From a virus, in the IMG/VR virus record IMGVR_UViG_3300023179_008562, positions 26,678 through 90,677 of that record: a stretch of DNA of 64,000 nucleotides, one strand, 5' to 3'. Below the pieces are notes generated by a model, which was not told the origin of the DNA, ran no database searches, and saw only the letters and a program-made list of their open reading frames with translations. This document shows, piece after piece, positions 54,264 to 61,307 of the stretch (within the stretch, counting starts at the first letter, position 1; the number at the start of each line of letters is the position of its first letter). Made by a program: the position numbers and the translations under genes.

Positions 54264-55361
54264 TTAGCTCACAGCCGCCACAATATACTTGCCATAACGC
54301 TTGTGGAATTCATCAAACGTCTTGAGCTTGCCCGGAACAAACGGCAGGTTGTACACCGTCAGTGCAGTACGTGCGCCCATGACCGTCAACTCAGTGGTGA
54401 AGTTATCCATCATGAACTGGAAGAAGTTGTCGACCTTGGCGTGCCAGTCGTCGGTCTTGCCCACTTCCTTGTTCTTGGCATGGATGTCCTTGAGCTCATA
54501 GCACATGCTGGTGACCAGACTGTACATGGCACTAACTTCCTTGACCTTGAGTTCTTTGACCTTGCCATTCAGGATGTCGGTGGGGTTGGGCATCTGTGCC
54601 GACACCTTGCGGTGTGCCATGAACTTCACAGCCAGGCCATCGCCCACAGTGCCTGCTACCAGGTCGGTCTCGATGTTGCTGGGCAGGTTGTCTGCCAGCA
54701 GGTCGCTGACAAAAGTCCAGCTGCGCGGAGTAGCGAAGCTGCGGCTGGCACTCTTGGGATCGTGATCAAACAGGTCCTGCTTGGCAAAGCTGATGTAACC
54801 CACCACATCCTTGTGAATGTTGTTCCGGACCGCCCAACGCTGCCAGGAGTCGAAGTCCACACGCATCTCCAGATGTACAAAGCGATTGGCCAGGGGAGCC
54901 GGCTGGCGATACGTAACCCCACGATCGCCTTCACGGTTACCAGCAGCCACAATCACCACATTCTTGGGCATGACATAGCGGCCAATGCGACGGTTCAGCA
55001 CCAACTGATATGCAGCAGCCTGAACGCTGGGCGGGGCCGAGTTCATTTCGTCCAGGAACAGCACCACGATGGGATACTGACTGGCCAGTTCTTCGTCCGG
55101 CAGGTCAATGGGCGGAGCCCAGTCCATGACGCCCTTGTCCTTGTTGTAGAAAGGAATGCCGCGCAGGTCAGTGGGATCCATCTGACCCAATCGCAGGTCA
55201 ATCATTAGGCCGCCCATCTCTTCAGCAATGCCAGCCACCAGCTCGCTCTTGCCAATGCCCGGGGGGCCCCACAGGAACACCGGACGCTGACGCTTAAAAC
55301 ACTGCATCACGCTTTCTCGGGCTTCTTCACTAGTAACGGTACGGGTTTCAGTCAGGCTCAT
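54264..55361 (-). CDS. MoxR/CobS-like AAA+ ATPase
   Basis: 365 residues. Walker A GPPGIGKS (32-39), Walker B VVLFLDEMNS (99-108), sensor-type AAGNREGD and an arginine in PLANRF define the MoxR-type AAA+ fold; the C-terminal third is helical. It is a chaperone-like motor, expected to work on or with the VWA/metallopeptidase at 50,470, from which it is separated by the terminator, lipid genes and acyltransferase. The gene looks clearly GC-richer than its neighbours. AAGGAG precedes the ATG. Confidence 0.85.
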   Translation of the reverse strand: MSLTETRTVTSEEARESVMQCFKRQRPVFLWGPPGIGKSELVAGIAEEMGGLMIDLRLGQMDPTDLRGIPFYNKDKGVMDWAPPIDLPDEELASQYPIVVLFLDEMNSAPPSVQAAAYQLVLNRRIGRYVMPKNVVIVAAGNREGDRGVTYRQPAPLANRFVHLEMRVDFDSWQRWAVRNNIHKDVVGYISFAKQDLFDHDPKSASRSFATPRSWTFVSDLLADNLPSNIETDLVAGTVGDGLAVKFMAHRKVSAQMPNPTDILNGKVKELKVKEVSAMYSLVTSMCYELKDIHAKNKEVGKTDDWHAKVDNFFQFMMDNFTTELTVMGARTALTVYNLPFVPGKLKTFDEFHKRYGKYIVAAVS

Positions 55362-55409
55362 GGTGTGGCTCCTTGCACAAGTTGGGTGTAATTAACTACT
55401 ACAGATATA

Positions 55410-55438
55410 AGTATACAGTAACCAATGGTGATTGTCAA
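55410..55438 (-). promoter_or_regulatory. Sigma70-type promoter for the MoxR gene
   Basis: Minus strand: TTGACA (55,433-55,438), 17 bases, TATACT (55,410-55,415), followed by a 49-base untranslated leader to the ATG at 55,361. The best-matched promoter type in the region. Confidence 0.85.
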
Positions 55439-55454
55439 TGCCCGATCAGGCTGC

Positions 55455-55571
55455 TGATGGAATAGTAGACACATCGCATCCAGCGAACCCATCTGCTGGC
55501 TTAGTTATTAGTCGATACAGGACTCCGGAATCCTTCTCTGGGGCGTCAGCGATGTGTCTACTATTCCATCA
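55455..55571 (-). repeat. 23-bp perfect inverted repeat around a 71-base structured loop
   Basis: Left arm 55,455-55,477 and right arm 55,549-55,571 are exact reverse complements. The right arm holds the 3' end and TAG stop of the small gene ending at 55,561. Within the loop, CCAGC/GCTGG and GGATT/AGTCC form smaller hairpins. On RNA the whole element folds into a long branched stem. No T-run follows, and it is not a tRNA. Confidence 0.85.
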
Positions 55572-55773
55572 TTTCGCTCAGGATGAACTTGGCAATGTTC
55601 ATCTGCTTGCGGGCGGCTTCTTTGCGATCCATTTCCAGCAGTTCTTGTGCATCACTCAGCACACCCATTGCAACCATTTCAAGTCCGGAGAACTTGGCAG
55701 TGATGCTGTTCATGTATTCTTCGCGGATATCTGCTTCGGACATACCGTAACAGTTCTTTTCCCATTCAGTCAT
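55561..55773 (-). CDS. Small acidic-helical protein (70 aa)
   Basis: ATG 55,773 with AAGGAG at six bases. MTEWEKNCYGMSEADIREEY opens; helices follow (LEMVAMGVLSDAQELLEM, AARKQMNIAKFILSEMME). Ends with TAG, which is rare here. Own consensus promoter at 55,804. Likely an early host-interaction or regulatory protein; no family recognised. Confidence 0.6.
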   Translation of the reverse strand: MTEWEKNCYGMSEADIREEYMNSITAKFSGLEMVAMGVLSDAQELLEMDRKEAARKQMNIAKFILSEMME

Positions 55774-55803
55774 CGCTGGCTCCTTGTTGTTCACTGTGCC
55801 GCC

Positions 55804-55832
55804 ATTGTACTATCGTTTGTTCAAGTTGTCAA
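55804..55832 (-). promoter_or_regulatory. Sigma70-type promoter with cassette leader (copy b)
   Basis: TTGACA (55,827-55,832), 17 bases, TACAAT (55,804-55,809). The leader GGCGGCACAGTGAAC then AACAAGGAGC is shared with other promoters in this region. Confidence 0.85.
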
Positions 55833-55846
55833 CTGGAAAAGGACGC

Positions 55847-56053
55847 TCAATAATTGCTCTGATACTCTTCCACAATGTCATCCATGACCACATCTTTCAG
55901 CAACTGTTGAAAGTCGCGACGCCACTTGCGTTCACTGTAGATGGTGGTTTCTTTCCAATGCAGGGCTTCTTCCAATTGCTCGACCTTTTCCTTGAGACTT
56001 TTGATTTGAGTCTCAAGACGTTTAATCTTGCGTTCTTCTGCGGTTTGTGCCAT
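55847..56053 (-). CDS. Small coiled-coil protein (68 aa)
   Basis: ATG 56,053, AAGGAG at six bases. MAQTAEERKIKRLETQIKSL and KEKVEQLEEALHWKETTIYS form a long charged coiled coil. It has the cassette leader but a truncated promoter (TTGACG joined directly to the leader), so it is probably read from the upstream promoter. Confidence 0.6.
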   Translation of the reverse strand: MAQTAEERKIKRLETQIKSLKEKVEQLEEALHWKETTIYSERKWRRDFQQLLKDVVMDDIVEEYQSNY

Positions 56054-56086
56054 CGCTTGCTCCTTGTTACGTTCACTGTATGGCCG

Positions 56087-56287
56087 TCAAGCCCGAACCA
56101 CATCAAAGATGCTTTGTTTCAACCAGCTGACTTCTTCCTGGGACACATAGAAGTCAGTGCAGGGGTCCCAGTATTCCCCAGCTTGAGCATCGTAGTAAAG
56201 AACTCGACCATTGGGGTAATTGAAAGGACCTTCCAGACCCTGACGCGGGCCGTATTGGGGATTGTGTTGGAAAACAGTGTAGGCCAC
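56087..56287 (-). CDS. Small protein (66 aa), GTG start
   Basis: GTG 56,287 has AAGGAG six bases upstream, which decides it over a longer frame. MAYTVFQHNPQYGPRQGLEG, NGRVLYYDAQAGEYWDPCTD: Tyr-rich and soluble, function unknown. The upstream stop TAAGGAG overlaps its ribosome site. Confidence 0.6.
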   Translation of the reverse strand: MAYTVFQHNPQYGPRQGLEGPFNYPNGRVLYYDAQAGEYWDPCTDFYVSQEEVSWLKQSIFDVVRA

Positions 56288-56297
56288 GGCGGTCTCC

Positions 56298-56387
56298 TTA
56301 GTGAAAAAACTTGCCCAGGACAATGTACATGTCGTGCAGAGTATAACCAACCACAGCACAGACTACAAAGAAAGTAATGTTGTTCAC
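56298..56387 (-). CDS. Micro membrane protein (29 aa), GTG start
   Basis: GTG 56,387 with CGAGGAG upstream: MNNITFFVVCAVVGYTLHDM, then YIVLGKFFH and TAA. A single hydrophobic helix at residues 4-16. First gene after promoter copy e; too short for standard calling, but site, stop and spacing all fit. Confidence 0.55.
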   Translation of the reverse strand: MNNITFFVVCAVVGYTLHDMYIVLGKFFH

Positions 56388-56419
56388 GGCGGGCTCCTCG
56401 TTGCGTTCACTGTACCGCC

Positions 56420-56448
56420 ATTATACGATCTTAGGCAGTGGTTGTCAA
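56420..56448 (-). promoter_or_regulatory. Sigma70-type promoter with cassette leader (copy e)
   Basis: TTGACA (56,443-56,448), 17 bases, TATAAT (56,420-56,425): consensus. Leader GGCGGTACAGTGAACGCAAC, then GAGGAGC. Confidence 0.9.
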
Positions 56449-56452
56449 GTAA

Positions 56453-56605
56453 TTAGACAGCAAAAAAGTCAGCTCGTCCTCCTGGGCCACCCAGGTGTGC
56501 ATAGTCCTGATAAATCTCGTGCATGAAAGTTCCGGAAACTGAAGTATACTCTTTGCGGAACACTTCTTGGTTCTGGGCATTGTAAACCACTAGTACATAA
56601 TCCAT
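56453..56605 (-). CDS. Small protein (50 aa)
   Basis: MDYVLVVYNAQNQEVFRKEY, then a Gly-rich HLGGPGGRADFFAV end; AAGGAGC upstream. A short beta hairpin plus helix. Sits between promoters copies e and f; the stop lies five bases before the -35 of copy e. Unknown function. Confidence 0.6.
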   Translation of the reverse strand: MDYVLVVYNAQNQEVFRKEYTSVSGTFMHEIYQDYAHLGGPGGRADFFAV

Positions 56606-56636
56606 CTTGTGCTCCTTGTTTGTTTACTGTATTGTC

Positions 56637-56665
56637 ATTATGCCATCTTTTGGTCGAGTTGTCAA
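56637..56665 (-). promoter_or_regulatory. Sigma70-type promoter with cassette leader (copy f)
   Basis: TTGACA (56,660-56,665), 17 bases, CATAAT (56,637-56,642). Leader ACAGTAAACAAACAAGGAGC. Confidence 0.85.
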
Positions 56666-56667
56666 GC

Positions 56668-56859
56668 TCAGAATGCAAACTCTCGCACCCACTCAAATCG
56701 AGTGGTGGCAGGAATCCACTGGAAGTTCATCTGCCGGCAAGGGTCCTGACCAACCTCGGTGGTGATCAGGATCCACCCCTGCTCTTGAGAGAACTCCACG
56801 CGATCTCTCACCGCGTGGATCTCCACCAATCGGTCATTCAATTTGGCCAGTGTTCTCAT
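56668..56859 (-). CDS. Small hypothetical protein (63 aa)
   Basis: MRTLAKLNDRLVEIHAVRDR, a GWILITTE strand and QWIPATTRFEWVREF. Its TGA abuts the -35 of copy f. No clear ribosome site before the ATG, which lowers confidence, but it fills the gap in the same pattern as its neighbours. Confidence 0.5.
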   Translation of the reverse strand: MRTLAKLNDRLVEIHAVRDRVEFSQEQGWILITTEVGQDPCRQMNFQWIPATTRFEWVREFAF

Positions 56860-56920
56860 GTGTTGTTTTAGTATTGTCAGACGCTGTTCTATGATCTTCG
56901 ATTATTGCCGCCAACCAAAA

Positions 56921-57460
56921 TTATCTGGTAATACGATAAAATTTACGGCCGGGAGTTTTGCTGTCACCATTAACCAGAGTTTTGTAAGCATGGCAACAAC
57001 TGCATAGAGTTTGAAAATTTTCTACATTGTTATTGTTTGGGTTTCCATCAATGTGGTCCACATCCAACCATCCATCAAAAACCTTGCCATTGGGCAGAGT
57101 TTTGGGTATAGTTGTGGTACAGACGAACCCCAACCGACCATCTACGTTTTCGCAATAGGGCTTTCGATATTTGCGACTAGGATGACTCCTATTTCTGTAT
57201 TGGGTTTCACTAATGCCCAGACGGCTAGCAGTGATTTGAGCAATTCTTTCGTAACCGTATTTGGATGCAGTTCGTTGGCTGTGGTGAGCATCGCAAACGT
57301 GGCGATACCTTGGTCGACCATCCACACAGGTTTGCTGGATTGCCCGAGGCCTATTGCAACCAGAAACACCGCATCTGGGGCGGGCATCCTTGTGGGGTAT
57401 CATTGGATTGACACCATATCGGGTAGTTTTCAAATAATCCGGTTTTGTTGCTTTTGTCAT
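56921..57460 (-). CDS. HNH homing-type endonuclease
   Basis: ATG 57,460 (AAGGAG at seven bases) gives 179 residues. GWLDVDHIDGNPNNNNVEN and LCSCCHAYKTLVNGD are the beta-beta-alpha metal site (D-H, N, and H) with a CxxC-type knuckle; the N-terminal part has another zinc-like set (RCGVSGCNRP, HVCDAHH). Such genes spread by cutting phage DNA. It has its own promoter in an otherwise short-gene region, and could be an insertion. Confidence 0.85.
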   Translation of the reverse strand: MTKATKPDYLKTTRYGVNPMIPHKDARPRCGVSGCNRPRAIQQTCVDGRPRYRHVCDAHHSQRTASKYGYERIAQITASRLGISETQYRNRSHPSRKYRKPYCENVDGRLGFVCTTTIPKTLPNGKVFDGWLDVDHIDGNPNNNNVENFQTLCSCCHAYKTLVNGDSKTPGRKFYRITR

Positions 57461-57536
57461 GGAAGTGCTCCTTGATTGTTGCAGAGTCAATGGCGGATGG
57501 ATTTGCTGAATTTTTTAGTTGCGCTAATATTCTGTA

Positions 57537-57565
57537 ATTATAAAATCATTGTTTAGATGTGTCAA
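57537..57565 (-). promoter_or_regulatory. Sigma70-type promoter for the HNH gene
   Basis: TTGACA (57,560-57,565), 17 bases, TATAAT (57,537-57,542): consensus. Its -35 directly follows the TAG of the small gene upstream. The leader (about 77 bases) lacks the cassette sequence. Confidence 0.9.
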
Positions 57566-57676
57566 CTAGATTTTTCCCTGAGATTTCAGATGGTGCAGAT
57601 ACCAGACCACTGCTCCACCAAATGCTGCTCCCAGAGTAAAACTTTCTGCATAACAGAGTACGTATTCAATAAACAT
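57566..57676 (-). CDS. Micro membrane protein (36 aa)
   Basis: MFIEYVLCYAESFTLGAAFG, then GAVVWYLHHLKSQGKI and TAG. AAGGAG upstream. One hydrophobic segment of about 18 residues with a small-residue (GAAFGGA) face, as in small phage membrane proteins. One of two genes here ending in TAG. Confidence 0.6.
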   Translation of the reverse strand: MFIEYVLCYAESFTLGAAFGGAVVWYLHHLKSQGKI

Positions 57677-57694
57677 CTGATTCTCCTTGATCGG

Positions 57695-58087
57695 TTAACT
57701 GCTTAAATTATCCAGATACTGCTGTAGATTGTTGCCGTGCAGGGCCAGCATCATGACTTCAGTTTCTCCAAATAGCACAATTGATCTGCCTGAAACAATA
57801 TAATACGGCCCAGTAAAATGTCGTTCCAATTGTAGCAGAGTTTTTGGTAATATCGTCTGATCCAAGTTGAATTTGTAAGATTTTATATCTGGAGATTTTC
57901 TTATGACATTATATGCCACCGCAGTGAGTCTGAGGCTCTGGGGGTTTAGTGGGTTATACCACCAGTTTTCGGGTCGGTCCAGTCTCTGATACGATAGCGT
58001 TTTTTGGTCAGATACGAAAGGATTCAGATGATATTCCTGAAATCGTGCTTGCCAAATGTTCTGAGGACAACTGGCATCACGTGACAT
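57695..58087 (-). CDS. Conserved phage hypothetical protein (130 aa)
   Basis: Follows the next gene's stop by two bases. QARFQEYHLNPFVSDQKTLS, YNPLNPQSLRLTAVAYNV and a C-terminal strand pair (YYIVSGRSIVLFGETE). No catalytic motif. Of a kind often found in T4-like phages (recalled). Confidence 0.6.
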   Translation of the reverse strand: MSRDASCPQNIWQARFQEYHLNPFVSDQKTLSYQRLDRPENWWYNPLNPQSLRLTAVAYNVIRKSPDIKSYKFNLDQTILPKTLLQLERHFTGPYYIVSGRSIVLFGETEVMMLALHGNNLQQYLDNLSS

Positions 58088-58089
58088 GG

Positions 58090-58377
58090 TCAGGGGAAAA
58101 TTTGATCGCCTTGTCGGAGCAGCACCACAGTGAACTTGTCAGTTTTAAACAATGTGTTGAGCTTCTTGGCAAGGTTGATGGCGTGGCCGGGATTACTGAA
58201 ACTGGTTTTCTTGTACTTGGGGCCTGGATAGGAAACCAGAATATTCTGTGTTTTGAGATTGATGGGTTGATTGTCGTAGAATACGGCCCAGATGCCTTCA
58301 CTACTCAGAATCTGATCGCTCTTGTAGTTGGTTTTGTTTACGTGCTCAATCAATACTGTGGGCTTGGGTCTGGACAT
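58090..58377 (-). CDS. Conserved phage hypothetical protein (95 aa)
   Basis: MSRPKPTVLIEHVNKTNYKS, GIWAVFYDNQPINLKTQNIL and HAINLAKKLNTLFKTDKFTV: a compact alpha-beta protein well conserved in related phages (recalled). A long Lys-rich, AAGAAAG leader precedes it, with a late-like motif further up. Confidence 0.65.
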   Translation of the reverse strand: MSRPKPTVLIEHVNKTNYKSDQILSSEGIWAVFYDNQPINLKTQNILVSYPGPKYKKTSFSNPGHAINLAKKLNTLFKTDKFTVVLLRQGDQIFP

Positions 58378-58408
58378 AATGTGTACTTTCTTTCTTATTG
58401 TTACACAT

Positions 58409-58416
58409 TATTTATG
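58409..58416 (-). promoter_or_regulatory. Late-promoter-like CATAAATA
   Basis: CATAAATA on the minus strand, 32 bases upstream of the ATG at 58,377, in a gap of 65 bases. Matches NATAAATA. The best-placed of the three late-like motifs listed. Confidence 0.5.
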
Positions 58417-58441
58417 CTTGATAACCAATTAACTACGCGTA

Positions 58442-58663
58442 TTAAAATCCCCCACCATCGAAGTCCACATTCACCGTGGCTTCGGCTTGTTTTTGCTCCT
58501 GGATTTTAGTAAGCTCAGCAATCTGTGTCAGCAGTTCAAAAATGTCTGCTTGCAAATTTTGTGCTTCAAGTTTGGTCAGGGTCAGATCTCTGGCATTGGT
58601 CTGATTCATGACCTTGATGCGATTGTTGAATGCCTTGATGTGTAAACTAAACTGAGATTCCAT
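58442..58663 (-). CDS. Conserved T4-like-phage protein (73 aa)
   Basis: MESQFSLHIKAFNNRIKVMN, then QTNARDLTLTKLEAQNLQAD and a coiled tail ending VNVDFDGGGF. Helical, well conserved in related phages (recalled). Overlaps the next gene upstream by 17 bases. Function unknown. Confidence 0.65.
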   Translation of the reverse strand: MESQFSLHIKAFNNRIKVMNQTNARDLTLTKLEAQNLQADIFELLTQIAELTKIQEQKQAEATVNVDFDGGGF

Positions 58664-59135
58664 GATCCGCCTCGTGTTGTTGTACCAGTGCTGCCTGCAT
58701 CTGTTCCGGAGTCTTAAATGGGCCCTGGAAAGGATAGCGATTTAAGGTGATTAGTTTGGGACAGAATGCCCCTTCCCAGATGTTGTTTAGTTTTACTATA
58801 TAGTATCCAGCACAGAAGAAACTTTTCGATTTCTGATCCCTGGTGTAAAGTGGCAACTTTTTCTGAACTTCCCAGAGTATGTTACGTGCCCGGCCCTGAC
58901 AAGGGTATCCGTATACATCAGAAGTGGTTGTATTATTGGTCCGGGCAGGAGCGGCAGAATCCAGGACGATGTTATAACGATCCTCCAGCATTTTCAGGTT
59001 GGAAAACCGTTCACGCTGGTTACCGTGCACCAACACAACCTCGTAGTCGTTGGCCAGAATTGACCCGTATTTTTCACCGTCTTTTTCAACCACCCAGCAT
59101 TTGTTTTTAACCACAGGTTTGGCTAGCAGAGTCAT
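58647..59135 (-). CDS. Conserved T4-like-phage protein (162 aa)
   Basis: LLAKPVVKNKCWVVEKDGEK, a VYGYPCQGRARNILWEVQKK block and FFCAGYYIVKLNNIWEGAFC: mixed alpha-beta, aromatic-rich. A hypothetical family recalled from cyanophages. Three bases separate it from QueD. Confidence 0.65.
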   Translation of the reverse strand: MTLLAKPVVKNKCWVVEKDGEKYGSILANDYEVVLVHGNQRERFSNLKMLEDRYNIVLDSAAPARTNNTTTSDVYGYPCQGRARNILWEVQKKLPLYTRDQKSKSFFCAGYYIVKLNNIWEGAFCPKLITLNRYPFQGPFKTPEQMQAALVQQHEADHGISV

Positions 59136-59138
59136 TGA

Positions 59139-59624
59139 TTATCCCTCGTAAGTGGCCGAGTTGGCACCGTGTTCAAATACTTCAACTGATTTGACTTTTA
59201 CAGTTGGATTAATTGGGTAGCGCATTTCGCCGGAAGCCAAAAGTTCTGCCATTTTATCGTAACACATTTTGGCAAACATTTCACAGCCTACGCCGGGCAC
59301 AATGCGTAGATTGCACAGTCCGCTGTCTTCGAACCCGCCAGTAATAGCGTTCAGCTTTTGGAATGTGTCCAGATGAGGATCGTCTTCTGCAATTACTAGA
59401 GTGTGATCAAACATATAGTCTGCCCATGCTTTGAATTCTTTAAGGCCGCCAAAGTCCATACACCAGTTTTTGTCGTCTAGTGTGTCACATTCAAATATCA
59501 GCTTAATGCCGATTGAGTATCCATGTAGTGTTGAGCAGTGGCTATGTGTGGCACGCCATTGTCTAAAACAGCATGATAAGCCACGGTCGTTTCCGTAAGT
59601 TTTTGTTGAGTAGAATTTTGCCAT
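59139..59624 (-). CDS. queD: QueD-like 6-carboxytetrahydropterin synthase
   Basis: ATG 59,624 with AAAGGAAAAATC in front; 161 residues. THSHCSTLHGYSIG has the catalytic Cys30 and His residues; the usual third zinc ligand of HGH is Tyr (HGY), which I recall as normal in phage members. DFGGLKEFKAWADYMFDHTL and the C-terminal SVEVFEHGANSA complete the fold. It makes 6-carboxytetrahydropterin, the substrate of QueE at 62,879, for preQ0-type 7-deazaguanine. Confidence 0.82.
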   Translation of the reverse strand: MAKFYSTKTYGNDRGLSCCFRQWRATHSHCSTLHGYSIGIKLIFECDTLDDKNWCMDFGGLKEFKAWADYMFDHTLVIAEDDPHLDTFQKLNAITGGFEDSGLCNLRIVPGVGCEMFAKMCYDKMAELLASGEMRYPINPTVKVKSVEVFEHGANSATYEG

Positions 59625-59634
59625 GATTTTTCCT

Positions 59635-60645
59635 TTATGCTGATTGTTGGGCTGCTGAATCTGGATAACTTGCGCCCAGCCATTCTGCAAAACTGCTGGC
59701 ATTTTCACTGAGTTTGACCAGATCGTAACGACCACAAAATTTCAAAAACTGTGCCCCCACCATGGGTGTATTCTTGGTCAGACTGGCCTGAGCAATTGTT
59801 TCTGCAATCATAACTTTGACATGATCGGGCTGCGCAGTCAAATCCACCAAAGTGCGGTTGCGTTCGTAATCATCCAGCACACGATGTTCCTGTCCATTGT
59901 GGTCAGTCCAGCGTTGCAACATCAGGTTATTCCAGGCATAGCCCTGCCGGTCTCTGTCGGCATATGCTTCTTCCAACCCCACCTTGTTCTTGGTGCCACG
60001 GGTTCTGACTCCAGGGTATGCGCTAAAGATGTTGTCGGTGGCATCACCCCGCATGCACTTTTCAAACAAAATAAATTTGGGATCGGGAATTTTTTTAGGT
60101 TCATTGGTCTTTTTATCAATCACCAGTCGACCCCGCTTGTCGAAGATGCCTTCCAGTGTGTGCAGTTCATCAGTGATGCCGTTGTACTGATTTACATTTT
60201 TCGCCAGTAACTGATAGTAGTCAGTATCGCTACTGATAATAGTATGATGATCTGCTGGATGACTGGCGATGAAGCCAGCAATGAGATCATCCGCTTCCAG
60301 CGACGGATGCTGTAGTACAGTGCAATTCGTTTTTTCCTGGATAAAAGTCTTAAGTGCATCAAATGTCTCCCAGAACAGTCGATCCTCCTCGGCCTCGGAC
60401 TCAGTCAGGGCGGCTCTGGCCACTGCTCGATTCTTCTTGTAGGGTTCGTAATAGTCCTTGCGCCAACTACGGCCCTCCAGACAGAACACCACGTGATCGG
60501 CTCGCTGATCCCTCCAGCTTTTATTGATGCTGGCCAGAGTCATATGCACAGCGAACCCCAGTTTATCCCAGGTGTCACTCTGGCGATGTGCTGAATGACG
60601 GGCACGGAAGAAAGTGTTGGCAGTGTCTACAAGTAGGTATCTCAT
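59635..60645 (-). CDS. 5'-3' exonuclease (T4 RNase H/flap endonuclease type)
   Basis: 336 residues. Acidic clusters LLVDTANTFFRA, SLEADDLIAG, IISSDTDYYQL and FEKCMRGDATDNIFSAYPGV are the metal-binding set of FEN-1-like phage nucleases. It removes RNA primers and flaps during replication. ATGA-like overlap with the SGNH gene upstream. Confidence 0.88.
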   Translation of the reverse strand: MRYLLVDTANTFFRARHSAHRQSDTWDKLGFAVHMTLASINKSWRDQRADHVVFCLEGRSWRKDYYEPYKKNRAVARAALTESEAEEDRLFWETFDALKTFIQEKTNCTVLQHPSLEADDLIAGFIASHPADHHTIISSDTDYYQLLAKNVNQYNGITDELHTLEGIFDKRGRLVIDKKTNEPKKIPDPKFILFEKCMRGDATDNIFSAYPGVRTRGTKNKVGLEEAYADRDRQGYAWNNLMLQRWTDHNGQEHRVLDDYERNRTLVDLTAQPDHVKVMIAETIAQASLTKNTPMVGAQFLKFCGRYDLVKLSENASSFAEWLGASYPDSAAQQSA

Positions 60646-61307
60646 TTGTTAAGTTTACTAGATTCTAACTCTGCTGTCAAATATGGATACAAAAAGTCTG
60701 CCCAGGCTGCCTGACCATCTGCACCGTAATGGTAAAATTTAGGATTGCTGGGCTGATAGCCTTGATTTTCCAACCAAAAATAGTAGGTGAAATTTTCATT
60801 ATATGGGTTAATGTATTCACTGCCCCATTCATATTTGGGTTTTCCGTAAGCAATTATGTGTTTGAAATTACTGTAACAGTTGAAAAAGACGAATGGAATA
60901 TTATGACTTTTTATTTCATTATAGAAATTCCATAATTCTTCGTGTGATTGAAACGTATTATTGAGAAAATTGTTTGATCTATCAATAACAAATTTTTTGT
61001 ATTGTTCTTTGACTTCTTCGGGCCAATATGGTCTAATTTGACTACCGCCGGTGAATTGATAATATTCGTTGTCATACAAATACTCGGTTCTTTCCCAGGT
61101 GCTCCAGCCGATTATGATTGCATCAGGTCTATTTGTTTTCAGATACTCTCTGGTGGTTCGTATGATTTTGTCATTACTTGCTGCGGGAGTCGCATCCAGA
61201 TGCAATGCTGCACCTAATCGATCGGCTAATATTTTTCCGTAACAAAAATCGGGCCCCCCAGCGTCATCGCCGTATGAGTGACTATCGCCATTGACATACA
61301 GTATCAT
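60642..61307 (-). CDS. SGNH-hydrolase-like protein C
   Basis: 221 residues. MILYVNGDSHSYGDDAGGPD has the G-D-S nucleophile block, ATPAASNDKIIRTTREYL the Asn block, and FYHYGADGQAAWADFL near the C-terminus the Asp/His block in a variant order. AT-rich and Tyr/Asn/Phe-rich, unlike the neighbouring exonuclease. The fourth SGNH protein of the window, far from the other three. Confidence 0.6.
   Translation of the reverse strand: MILYVNGDSHSYGDDAGGPDFCYGKILADRLGAALHLDATPAASNDKIIRTTREYLKTNRPDAIIIGWSTWERTEYLYDNEYYQFTGGSQIRPYWPEEVKEQYKKFVIDRSNNFLNNTFQSHEELWNFYNEIKSHNIPFVFFNCYSNFKHIIAYGKPKYEWGSEYINPYNENFTYYFWLENQGYQPSNPKFYHYGADGQAAWADFLYPYLTAELESSKLNK

Noticed and set aside
54303-55208. 301-aa plus-strand frame opposite the MoxR gene
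   Set aside because: It is the antisense of a clear AAA+ ATPase, lacks any family motif, and has no ribosome site or promoter; GC-rich coding DNA often keeps such frames open.
55455-55571. tRNA gene on either strand
   Set aside because: The GGAATAGTAGACAC stretch recalls a leucine tRNA D-arm, but no T-arm (TTCGA-type) or acceptor stem can be formed; the long perfect arms instead give one simple hairpin.
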